Origin: Paenibacillus sp. 19GGS1-52
GTDB lineage: Bacteria; Bacillota; Bacilli; Paenibacillales; Paenibacillaceae
Assembly (NCBI RefSeq): GCF_022369515.1
Contig: NZ_CP059724.1
Location: forward strand, 1,488,001 to 1,552,000
Length of the DNA stretch: 64,000 nt
Reading direction: 5' to 3'
Shown here: positions 14,845 to 22,416 of the stretch, one piece after another
Layout: each line of letters opens with the position of its first letter
How positions within the stretch are numbered: the first letter of the stretch is position 1
The notes under the pieces: generated by a model
What the model was told of the DNA's origin: nothing
Seen by the model: only the letters and a program-made list of their open reading frames with translations
The model's database searches: none
Position numbers and translations under genes: made by a program

Positions 14845-15129
14845 GTGGATATACCGATACTACAAAGTTGGAAGTTCGATGATGAATTGGAGTCTTTTGA
14901 TCAAATTGAAGTAACCATAACTTTTAATAATGGAATGAAGAGATGGTGTTTGATAACCACGCCAGAAAGATTAATAAAACATTTTGAACAACCCAATCTA
15001 GATCCACCAGGATGTAATATTCAGCATTTGATAATTGTAAAGACTATGAATAAAGAAGATATTGATAGGACTTTGAAATACCTTGATGAACAAGGGGAAA
15101 TCGAAATAGCAACAATATTATTAGGGTAG
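14845..15129 (+). CDS. Hypothetical protein (94 aa)
   Basis: A small acidic protein with a likely alpha/beta layout: FDQIEVTITFNNGMKRWCLI forms two strands and residues 73-84 a helix. No family is firmly recognised. GTG 14845 is preceded closely by GAGGGGAAA. A competing short frame starts at ATG 14759 and overlaps it, so the 5' end is uncertain. The gene ends 24 bases before a complete attC-like site. Confidence 0.5.
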   Translation: MDIPILQSWKFDDELESFDQIEVTITFNNGMKRWCLITTPERLIKHFEQPNLDPPGCNIQHLIIVKTMNKEDIDRTLKYLDEQGEIEIATILLG

Positions 15130-15152
15130 ATGACTCGAAGGAGGCAAGTTAT

Positions 15153-15259
15153 CGCATAACACAGTATCCACGCTAAGGGCCTGATCGTACTTGGTCTGCA
15201 TGAGGCATTTTAGCCACACCTTAAGCCAGTGAGGGTTCGTGAATCCAATAACGTTAGGT
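15153..15259 (+). repeat. attC-like recombination site (full, short form)
   Basis: Left arm CGCATAACACAGTATCCACGC (15153-15173), right arm CGTGAAT (15238-15244) and GTTAGGT (15253-15259). GTG 15239, preceded by GAGGGTTC, opens MNPITLGETLLAVY, ending at TAA 15281-15283. Confidence 0.8.
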
Positions 15260-15300
15260 GAAACCCTGCTAGCTGTATATTAATTTAGGAGAACTCAAAG

Positions 15301-15699
15301 ATGGACAAAACAAACGTGAAAGTCGAATTTAGTATATTCGGAGATGGGTTTGATCCAAATATAATTACAGACACATTACTAATTACACCTACAAGAACCT
15401 GGCTCAAAGGCGATTATATAAGAAGAGATCTATTTCGTAAGGAAACTTGTTGGGAGCTAGCCACAGAATATGAAGAATCATTTGATATCAATGACCAGAT
15501 AGATAAGCTTAAAAATTTGATTCAGAATCGAAAAGACGAAGTAGTAAAATTAGTTAGACAGAACAATCTTGAATGTAAACTTGAAGTTGTAATTAATATA
15601 GAGAATAATGAAAAGCCAGCAATGTACTTAAATAAAGAAACCATAAAGTTCGTCCATGATATAGGGGCGGAAATTGACTTTGACCTATACATTTTATAA
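15301..15699 (+). CDS. DUF4279-domain protein (132 aa)
   Basis: This matches the DUF4279 family as I know it: FSIFGDGFDPNIIT at the start, ITPTRTWLKGD, CWELATEYEESFDINDQI, and the conserved end AMYLNKETIKFVHDIGAEI. Length is normal and the gene looks intact. The biochemical function is unknown; such proteins are widespread as small single-domain accessory genes. AGGAG lies about nine bases before ATG 15301. Confidence 0.85.
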   Translation: MDKTNVKVEFSIFGDGFDPNIITDTLLITPTRTWLKGDYIRRDLFRKETCWELATEYEESFDINDQIDKLKNLIQNRKDEVVKLVRQNNLECKLEVVINIENNEKPAMYLNKETIKFVHDIGAEIDFDLYIL

Positions 15700-15770
15700 C
15701 TAGAAATTCGAGGAATACACACCTGCAAGGCTGAGTAGCTGGCTACCCGGTGGTATAGGAGGGAAGAACA

Positions 15771-16361
15771 ATGACGGTAAAGCAAACCATTAATTTTATT
15801 GACCAAGAACTTTCACGGATATTGAATGATTATTTAACGTGGTTTGATTTAAGTCCAGAGTTGCATAGTTATAAAGCTAAGGTAGGATGGAGTATTGAAC
15901 AAATTTTAGAACACGTTACATTGACCAATCAGTTTTTATTAATTCTGATTCGAAAAGGTAATAAAAAGGCTAAAGAACTTTCAATGAAGGTTGACCTGTC
16001 TCAAGCAATAGCTAATTATCAATACAATTTAGGGGAACTTGAGAAGATAGCAGAGCACAAATCCTTTGAATGGATACGACCAGAGCATATGGAACCGAAG
16101 GGCGAAAAGACATTAAACGAAGTTAAAGTATTATTGGAAGAGCAGATAAATGAATGTAAAGAAATACTTAAAGAAATACCAAACGGTGAGGGAATCTTAT
16201 ATAAGACTACAATGACAGTGAATGAACTAGGTAAGATTGATGTTTACCAGTATATTTACTTTTTATGTAAACATGCCAAACGACATATCACTCAGATGCA
16301 AGGTCTGAAAGAAGAGTTTAGTAGATTCAAGGATGTCGATTTGCTTCAGATAACAACATAA
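15771..16361 (+). CDS. DinB-family four-helix protein
   Basis: A protein of 196 residues with the DinB/YfiT-like four-helix bundle. The metal-binding histidines are in WSIEQILEHVTLTNQFLL (first) and LCKHAKRHITQM (second and third), giving the usual three-His site. Members include bacillithiol- and mycothiol-dependent transferases. A thiol-transferase or stress role is possible but not demonstrated by sequence. ATG 15771 follows GGAGGG. No recognisable site separates it from the DUF4279 gene, so the two may form one two-gene cassette or have lost the site between them. The stop lies in the next left arm. Confidence 0.75.
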   Translation: MTVKQTINFIDQELSRILNDYLTWFDLSPELHSYKAKVGWSIEQILEHVTLTNQFLLILIRKGNKKAKELSMKVDLSQAIANYQYNLGELEKIAEHKSFEWIRPEHMEPKGEKTLNEVKVLLEEQINECKEILKEIPNGEGILYKTTMTVNELGKIDVYQYIYFLCKHAKRHITQMQGLKEEFSRFKDVDLLQITT

Positions 16362-16400
16362 TTCATGCTTCGGGCCATTTGACCCTGGGTTCGGCAAACG
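16349..16400 (+). repeat. attC-like half site (left arm)
   Basis: GATAACAACATAATTCATGC (16349-16368) followed by a GGGCC-atttga-CCCTGG hairpin. It overlaps the stop codon of the DinB gene. No right arm is seen before the next gene. Confidence 0.6.
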
Positions 16401-16502
16401 AATTTCGGAGAGCAAGAGCAGCCAGACACATCGAATCCCTAAGATATGAGCTATCTAAGAGGGGCGACATTTATGTAGATAAAATCAAAAGGAGGAACAG
16501 AC

Positions 16503-17297
16503 CTGTCAGAAATCGAGGAAGTTCTTACTGGTGGAAATATAAATAAGGTCGTAAAGGTAGGGAATACAGTTCGTAGGGAGGCTAATTCCAATCCTTATGT
16601 GCATGAATTGCTAATACACCTTGAAAAGGAAGGTTATCCCTATTCACCTAGATATTTAGGATTAGATGAAAAGAATAGAGAGATTCTATCTTACCTTGAA
16701 GGAGTAGTTCCAGGGAATATCTACCCTGAACTTGAAGGCTACATGTGGTCGGATGAGGTTTTATACAAACTTGCTAAGCTCTTAAGAAGATATCATGACA
16801 CAACTGTAGGGTTTATACCAAATTCGAAATCTAAAAATGAATATCCAGTGAGATCTTTACAAGAAGTTGTTTGCCATAATGATGCTGCTTTGTATAACGT
16901 GGTATTTAAAGACAAACTTCCTGTGGGAATCATCGATTTTGATATGGCAGGTCCAGGTCCACGTATATGGGATATTGTGTACACTTTATATACATCGGTT
17001 CCACTTGCAGAGTTTGAACCAAGTCAAAATGACCACGAAGTTGAAAAATATAATAGAGAGAATCATGCATCAGCAAGGAAAAGACGTGTGGAAATATTCT
17101 TTGATTCCTACGGAATGGTTGTTCCAAAAGACCTTCAGGAGTGGACGATTTCCCGTATTAAATTCATGTGTACTACATTATCTGAACGTGCTTCTTCCGG
17201 AGATCCCGCATTTATAAAATTAGTTGAGGAGGGTCATCTTGCTCATTATGAGAAAGAGATTGAGTTTCTTGAAGAACATTTCGATGACTGGATGTAA
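16503..17297 (+). CDS. Aminoglycoside phosphotransferase-family kinase (probable CTG start)
   Basis: A protein of 264 residues with the APH fold: nucleotide-loop region LTGGNINKVVKVGNTV, catalytic loop VVCHNDAALYNVVF (HNDxxxxN) and metal-binding IIDFDMAGPGPRIWDI. Known relatives phosphorylate aminoglycosides or other small alcohols; the substrate here is unknown. The first ATG/GTG (16599) would delete the nucleotide-binding N-terminus. Homology continues up to CTG 16503, which lies seven bases after GGAGG (16491-16495). I therefore place the start at CTG, either a rare non-canonical start or a mutated ATG/TTG. The gene follows a left half site. Confidence 0.7.
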   Translation: MSEIEEVLTGGNINKVVKVGNTVRREANSNPYVHELLIHLEKEGYPYSPRYLGLDEKNREILSYLEGVVPGNIYPELEGYMWSDEVLYKLAKLLRRYHDTTVGFIPNSKSKNEYPVRSLQEVVCHNDAALYNVVFKDKLPVGIIDFDMAGPGPRIWDIVYTLYTSVPLAEFEPSQNDHEVEKYNRENHASARKRRVEIFFDSYGMVVPKDLQEWTISRIKFMCTTLSERASSGDPAFIKLVEEGHLAHYEKEIEFLEEHFDDWM

Positions 17298-17301
17298 TTA
17301 A

Positions 17302-17442
17302 ATGAAGTTTATATCAATAAAAAAGAAGATAAGAGGCATGAGAAGGAGAGCAAGAAAGCTTCCTTTATGGGGGACCTATCATAAAGACCTTGATATTGAG
17401 TCATTAAATAGGAACAAAAAAGATTATGTAGAAAACAAGTGA
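17302..17442 (+). pseudogene. Basic N-terminal piece of a split gene (46 aa)
   Basis: ATG 17302 to TGA 17440-17442 gives a strongly basic peptide (KKKIRGMRRRARKLPLWGTY, then LDIESLNR). The next frame starts at GTG 17439, overlapping the stop (GTGA). This could be coupling, but I recall uncharacterised Paenibacillus proteins in which a similar basic start and the downstream part are one polypeptide. A deletion plus frame change is therefore my preferred reading. Confidence 0.4.
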
Positions 17443-17858
17443 TTTATCAATTAATTGAAATATACCTTGAATGGCAGAGAAAGTTAGATCAAATGAATGA
17501 GCATTACTATTTAAAGATTTGGTTGGGAAACCCTGAGTTTATGGATTCCCAAGTAGTTGCGGCTTTAGGGACAGAAATTCAGTATTATGAGCAAATCTTT
17601 CTTAAAAATCCAGAAACAGCGTTATTCCCATATAATAATATTCACCCCTGCTTTAATTTATTTACTTGGGAGAGATGTGTAAATGGATATTATGTGTGGG
17701 AAAGCGATCTAGAATCAGAAGAAGAAATAAAAGAGATGAAATGTAAAGCATTTAAAGTCTGTGAAGACATAATTAATGGTCAAACTGAACGATCTTACTT
17801 TATGAGTACTGGGGATATGTGGATTGGGCAGATACGGGGAGACATCAACATCCCCTAA
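17439..17858 (+). CDS. Hypothetical protein (139 aa), possibly the C-terminal part of a split gene
   Basis: A soluble protein with YLKIWLGNPEFMDSQVVAAL (residues about 24-43) and an acidic C-terminal part. GTG 17439 overlaps the upstream stop and has no independent RBS. Its end (MWIGQI) is close to a site-like CCCCTAATATAG (17852-17863), and the next homologous region starts abruptly, so the end may also have been created by a deletion. No family name can be given. Confidence 0.5.
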   Translation: MIYQLIEIYLEWQRKLDQMNEHYYLKIWLGNPEFMDSQVVAALGTEIQYYEQIFLKNPETALFPYNNIHPCFNLFTWERCVNGYYVWESDLESEEEIKEMKCKAFKVCEDIINGQTERSYFMSTGDMWIGQIRGDINIP

Positions 17859-18172
17859 TATAGTTGATAAAGTTCCTTCCCTCGGGTGGGGCAGTGAAGA
17901 GCATCAAAGCCAAATAATTAATTATTTTCTATTAAACCAAACTCACGAATATTTATACTACAGATACCCAATATTAGTATGTCCCTGGTGTGGAGATGAA
18001 GAATGTGACTTTATATTAGTATTTATTGAGAGAGATGAGGAAATTATTATATGGAGAGATTTCAAACTGGAACCCGGCAATAAAGTTATTGATATAGGGC
18101 CTTTTTATTAAATGGGAAGAATACGAAAAAATTATAAAAGGCACATTTGGAACTACAGGGAATCAATAAAGT
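17824..18172 (+). pseudogene. Truncated, frameshifted paralogue of the CPxC protein at 6007
   Basis: From about 17878 the frame matches the 6007 gene: PSLGWGSEEHQ, VCPWCGDEEC and IIIWRDF. The N-terminal ~40 residues are missing. The frame ends at TAA 18109-18111, but the next frame continues with KWEEYEKIIKGTFG up to TAA 18170-18172, which matches the 6007 C-terminus. One base must be restored in the T5 run near 18104. The open start TTG 17824 is inside the preceding gene. It is therefore a 5'-deleted copy with a 3' frameshift. Confidence 0.6.
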
Positions 18173-18205
18173 ATTTTTTTGTTTTTCGAAGATAACAGAG
18201 GCATC

Positions 18206-18277
18206 AGTTAACAACATATTTCCGCTGCGTCGCTGATACTCCTACCCTACAGGTTCGTGAATACCAGAGCACTATAC
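18206..18277 (+). repeat. attC-like recombination site (short, degenerate right box)
   Basis: Left arm AGTTAACAACATATTTCCGC (18206-18225); right arm CGTGAAT (18256-18262) and CACTATAC instead of GTTATAC. GTG 18257 opens a 20-residue peptide starting MNTRALYEI and ending at TGA 18317-18319. Confidence 0.6.
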
Positions 18278-18341
18278 GAAATCACAGCAATGAATATTTT
18301 ATCAAGGAGAAGGAAATGAACGGAATCGAGGATTAACTGAT

Positions 18342-18833
18342 ATGGGTAAGCAGGATTCCCGTACAATAACCGAACTATTGAGGAATGAGGTAATTGATAC
18401 TTTTATTTCAAGTCCTTATAGTCGCGCTATTATGACCATTGAGGAACTGGCTCAACTAAGTGATAAAGAGATTATAGTGTTTGAAGATCTTAAAGAACTG
18501 GTATTTTCAAGAGAGGACATGATTATTCCGGATAAGGAAGTATACTCACTTGTAAGTAAGATGTTTATAGACTCAAACTACAAAGAACCTTATGGTGAGT
18601 CCATAAGTGACTGTCAACGGCGATCTGTAGCAAGATTGAAAGAAATACTAAAGAACTATAAAGGACAGAAAATAGCAATAGGAACACATGGATTAGTTAT
18701 GACATTAATGATGGGGTATTTTGATGGTCAATACGGGTATGAGTTTTTAATGAAAACATCAAAACCAGATGTATATAGGATGGAGTTTAAAGGTGGAGAA
18801 TTAATAAATACCCAAAGAATATATAAGATATAG
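18342..18833 (+). pseudogene. Histidine phosphatase (phosphoglycerate mutase-like), N-terminus lost
   Basis: The frame is homologous to the histidine-phosphatase superfamily: GLTDMGKQDSRTITELL, IDTFISSPYSRAIMTIEEL and IAIGTHGLVMTLMMGYF, which carries the second catalytic His. The first ~15 residues that should carry the RHG phosphohistidine motif are missing. In-frame homology begins at about 18306 (EGNERNRGLTDM) with no start codon. Translation from ATG 18342 would give a protein without the nucleophilic His, hence probably inactive as a phosphatase. The adjacent site probably caused the truncation. Confidence 0.65.
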
Positions 18834-18847
18834 GAGGACTCATACAT

Positions 18848-19528
18848 ATGCTAGAAATAGTGGAGCGCTGCACTACAGACAGGGGAGAAATACAGCTTCA
18901 AAGAAGAGGTCAACATTATGAAATCATCTATAATGGTACCTTTCTTATGTCGACTTATAATGGAGAATCTGAGAGATTACTAGTAAAAGCAGCGTTTGAT
19001 CGATGTGATAATGTCAGTAGTGTACTGATTGGGGGTCTAGGTGTAGGCTTCTCATTGGCTGAATCGTTACTATCTTCCAAAGTTGTGAAAGTTGATATAG
19101 TAGAAATTGAAGAGGTTATTATAAAATGGAACAAAGAATATCTTCAAATATTCTCTTCATCTGCGCTAGATGATCCACGGACAAACATAATTAATACAGA
19201 TCTCATTAAATGGATTTATAGTACAGAGAACAAATATGATGTTATTTGTTTAGATATTGATAATGGTCCAGACTGGGTTGTATCTAACTCGAACAGTAAT
19301 TTGTATGCAGATCATGGAATTCATGAACTCGTGAGATTGTTAAATCCGGGAGGCGTTATTTCGTTTTGGAGTGCTAATGAATCATCAGATTTCATGGGGA
19401 TATTAAAAGAAGTATTTGAAACAGTAGAAGTAATCCTAATTCCCCAAAAGTTAGGCGAACCAGATTATGTTTATCTAGGCAAATCTCCTACAGCGAATCT
19501 AGCGGAGCGTTCCATAATTCTCCCTTAG
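18848..19528 (+). CDS. Spermidine synthase-like methyltransferase-fold protein
   Basis: A protein of 226 residues with a Rossmann fold of the spermine/spermidine-synthase type. VLIGGLGVGFSLAESLL is the glycine-rich nucleotide-binding loop (residues about 58-74), VDIVEIEEVI the acidic end of strand 2, and VICLDIDNGPDW the region normally holding the catalytic Asp. The role could be aminopropyl transfer or SAM-dependent methyl transfer. GGAGGA lies about nine bases before ATG 18848, and only 14 bases separate it from the truncated phosphatase, so the two are co-transcribed. It is the last gene of the array; no site follows. Confidence 0.75.
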   Translation: MLEIVERCTTDRGEIQLQRRGQHYEIIYNGTFLMSTYNGESERLLVKAAFDRCDNVSSVLIGGLGVGFSLAESLLSSKVVKVDIVEIEEVIIKWNKEYLQIFSSSALDDPRTNIINTDLIKWIYSTENKYDVICLDIDNGPDWVVSNSNSNLYADHGIHELVRLLNPGGVISFWSANESSDFMGILKEVFETVEVILIPQKLGEPDYVYLGKSPTANLAERSIILP

Positions 19529-19641
19529 CGGATAAATAGCAAACATGCTATATTATGACAGAAAGGCTTGAAAGCCCTTACTTAATCAGATGCGGGTGAT
19601 CATTCCATGATCCTACTATGAGGAAGAAAGGAAGAGGCTGC

Positions 19642-21417
19642 GTGCGGCGAATACTATCGAGATTAAAGTTAAATACGCTGCGGAATCAAATGCTGCTCGG
19701 TTTTCTCGCCGTTATGCTCATCATTCTGACGTTCGTCGGGGGGATTACGTTTCATTCAGTCTCGACGATGCTCAAGAACAACGCGGAGAAGCATATCCAG
19801 CAAACCGCGATTCAGGCCAATGGCCGCTTGGAGGGCATTCTCGAACAGATCAATTCTCTGACGACCCTGGTATCGACCAACGAGTATATCCAGCAACTGC
19901 TTTTACGTGATATAGAGGGTCAGCCCGCTACCTTTGCAGAACGGCAGGCGCTGCCACCCATCATCAACCTGGTCCAAATGTATACGGACGGCATCAAATC
20001 CGTAGAGCTTTACAAGAATGACGGAGCGAGATTGTACCCTCTCGACGGCAGCAGCCTGAGAGATAAGGTGCCTGAGGATTGGATTAAGCAGGCGACAGAG
20101 AAGAAAGGAGCTCTCGTCTGGTTCGGCATCGATCCGCTCGATACTACATCGGTTTTGGCAATTCGGCAGATCAGCCTCATCGATCGGCATTTCGCTACAG
20201 GTGGGTATTTGCTCATTCGCTCAGACCGCAGCAAGTTTGCGCTAAAAGGCTCCTTGTCTGGAGAGGGAGAAGAGGATGCGGAGACGATCTTGCTCTTAGG
20301 TTCCGATGGCCAGTTCATCACGTCCAATGATGATACTATTTCGCAAGAGACAGCAGGCAAGCTGCTGGAGGGGACCAACGATCATGTCGCATCCATTGGC
20401 AAGAACTCCTTTATCGTCGTCAAGCAACGGTCTTTCGTAACTGGATGGACGCTGCTTATCTTAACGCCAGTTAACGTCATCACCAAAGGAATATCGGTCT
20501 TGCGCACGACCATTCTCGCATCGGCCATCATGGGTACCTTGCTGTTCACCTTGCTTTCTTTTTTCCTGTCTACGCTCATCACCCGGCCTGTGTTCAAGCT
20601 GATCAAAGCCATGAGAGATACTCGTCTTGGGATTCTGAAGCCCATCGAAAACATATCGTTCACTATGGAAATTCAGGAACTGAATTATTCCTACAACAAA
20701 ATGGTTGATAACATCAATGAGCTGATCCAGTTGGTTTATGACAAAGAGGTATCTCGGAGCCATACGGAGTTAAAGGCACTCCAAGCTCAAATCAATCCGC
20801 ATTTTTTGTTTAATTCCCTTGATGTTCTGCACTGGTCACTACTGGAAAAGGATGAAGACCAACTGGCTGAATATGTGGTCGCCATGTCTGATTTATTCCG
20901 TTATACCATCACTGGATCGAGTAAAGGTAGATGGGTGAAGCTGCACGACGAATTGGAGCATGTGAAGCGATATTTGCTCATTATGAAAATGCGCTTTGAA
21001 GACCGTTTGGTTTGGGAAATTGAGGCTCCTCCCGAATTTGCAGATGTGGAACTACCTCGACTGTTGCTGCAGCCGCTAGTGGAGAATGCTATATTGCATG
21101 GAGTCGAGAGCAAGATTGAACCCGGTTTGGTAAAGTTGACGGTTACTCGTGACGGAGAACGGATCACTATTATGGTGGAAGACGACGGGGTGGGAATGGA
21201 TGAGGAGAAGTTACGCTCTCTTCTGGAAGGGCTGGATAGCGGCAAGGTGTCTTCTTCTAAAGATTCCGGTCTCGGAATCGCCAATGTGCAGAAGAGGCTT
21301 CAACTGTTATTTTCGGGAAAGAACGAGCAGAGCGCGGTAATGGCTATTGATAGCCAGAAGGGCCAAGGCACTCGTATAAGTATTCAAATTCCTGTCCGAG
21401 GAGGCAGAACGTTATGA
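19642..21417 (+). CDS. YesM-type sensor histidine kinase
   Basis: A protein of 591 residues: a membrane segment near residues 15-35, a ~230-residue extracytoplasmic Cache-like sensor, a second membrane segment near 275-300, HAMP, then the His_kinase/YesM domain. The phospho-acceptor is in QINPHFLFNSLD (His about 387), and the ATPase has VENAILHGVE and the glycine box DSGLGIANV. GTG 19642 is preferred for its AGGAAGAGG; ATG 19618, eight codons upstream, lacks an RBS. It overlaps the next gene by ATGA. It probably senses an extracellular sugar and controls the downstream ABC importer. Confidence 0.9.
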   Translation: MRRILSRLKLNTLRNQMLLGFLAVMLIILTFVGGITFHSVSTMLKNNAEKHIQQTAIQANGRLEGILEQINSLTTLVSTNEYIQQLLLRDIEGQPATFAERQALPPIINLVQMYTDGIKSVELYKNDGARLYPLDGSSLRDKVPEDWIKQATEKKGALVWFGIDPLDTTSVLAIRQISLIDRHFATGGYLLIRSDRSKFALKGSLSGEGEEDAETILLLGSDGQFITSNDDTISQETAGKLLEGTNDHVASIGKNSFIVVKQRSFVTGWTLLILTPVNVITKGISVLRTTILASAIMGTLLFTLLSFFLSTLITRPVFKLIKAMRDTRLGILKPIENISFTMEIQELNYSYNKMVDNINELIQLVYDKEVSRSHTELKALQAQINPHFLFNSLDVLHWSLLEKDEDQLAEYVVAMSDLFRYTITGSSKGRWVKLHDELEHVKRYLLIMKMRFEDRLVWEIEAPPEFADVELPRLLLQPLVENAILHGVESKIEPGLVKLTVTRDGERITIMVEDDGVGMDEEKLRSLLEGLDSGKVSSSKDSGLGIANVQKRLQLLFSGKNEQSAVMAIDSQKGQGTRISIQIPVRGGRTL

Positions 21418-22214
21418 GGAGCCGAACGATTCTTATCGTCGAAGATGAACCGAGATCGAGAGAAGGAATGAAGAAAATATTGGGGGTTTGGGCTGCTGGT
21501 CAATATGAGATTCTAACGGCAAGCAATGGGGTGGCCGCTATGCAAATTCTGGAGGAGATTCCCATCGAACTCATGATAACGGATATCCGTATGCCTGAAA
21601 TGAGCGGACTTGCTCTGGTTAGTAAAATGAGGGAGAAAAGGATCCAGCGTCAGCCATCCGTTATTCTCATCTCCGGACATGCTGAGTTCGAGTATGCCCA
21701 GCAAGCGATTCATTTGTCCGTAGTAGACTATTTGCTCAAGCCGGCCAGCCGGGAAAAGCTGATCGAATCCGTGGAGAATGCCTTGAAGGCAGGGCAAGAG
21801 CAGGAACATATTGGTTTCATGCGGAAGATGGCAGATCCTCATTTGATGGCCGTAAGGGAAGAAGAAGCCGCGTTAAGAGATCCGATCCGCCAGGCGATGC
21901 ACTATATGGAAATGCATATTATGGAGCCGATCAGCCTGCAGGAAGTCGCCCTGCATGTACATCTGAATGGGAGTTATTTCAGTGCACTTTTCAAAGAGCA
22001 ATGCCAGATGAATTTCAGCGAATACGTCGCCCGCAGAAAAATGCAGAAAGCGAAGGAAATGTTGCTGAAGACAAATCTGCCCATAGCGGAAATTGCCAGC
22101 CGCACCGGTTATCAGACCGTCAAATATTTTAATAAGCTGTTCAAGGAATACGAAGGAATGAGTCCGGGGCGGTATCGAACGATGAGGAACGGAATGGAAG
22201 GCCATATCCAGTAA
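21414..22214 (+). CDS. YesN-type response regulator with AraC DNA-binding domain
   Basis: A protein of 266 residues. The N-terminal receiver has the acidic pair VEDEP, phospho-acceptor Asp57 in LMITDIRMPEMSG, and Lys in LLKPAS. The C-terminal AraC/XylS double helix-turn-helix (about 165-262) includes EVALHVHLNGSYFSALFKEQ and IAEIASRTGYQTVKYFNKLFKEY. The length is shorter than YesN (368), lacking most of the linker. It overlaps the kinase stop by four bases and is its partner; the probable target is the promoter ahead of 22417. Confidence 0.9.
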   Translation: MRSRTILIVEDEPRSREGMKKILGVWAAGQYEILTASNGVAAMQILEEIPIELMITDIRMPEMSGLALVSKMREKRIQRQPSVILISGHAEFEYAQQAIHLSVVDYLLKPASREKLIESVENALKAGQEQEHIGFMRKMADPHLMAVREEEAALRDPIRQAMHYMEMHIMEPISLQEVALHVHLNGSYFSALFKEQCQMNFSEYVARRKMQKAKEMLLKTNLPIAEIASRTGYQTVKYFNKLFKEYEGMSPGRYRTMRNGMEGHIQ

Positions 22215-22242
22215 ATGTTCAATGATCTATTAGACAAATGGA

Positions 22243-22277
22243 GACACCAAGGTAGAAATCCTTTGGTGTCTTTTTTT
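22243..22277 (+). terminator. Intrinsic terminator after the two-component operon
   Basis: GACACCAAGG-tagaaat-CCTTTGGTGTC stem followed by seven T (22271-22277). It separates the regulator operon from the transporter genes. Confidence 0.9.
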
Positions 22278-22416
22278 ATGCCTTGTTCGGTGCGAAATCC
22301 AAAAATAGTGGAAGTTTTCCTATAATTAGGTTCCTTATGCCAGAGAGCCATAGGCTTTATACTATGTATGCGGTTACATAAAACCGAGGTTTCAATATAA
22401 AAAGGGGAGGCAAAGT

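Noticed and set aside
14759..14914. Short + frame starting at ATG 14759
   Set aside because: It overlaps the 14845 gene in another frame, and its composition after residue 30 looks non-coding; it could not be supported over the alternative.
1..19530. Integron integrase gene
   Set aside because: No tyrosine-recombinase motifs (R...HxxR...Y) were seen in any frame of the array; the only recombinase is the IS3 DDE transposase.
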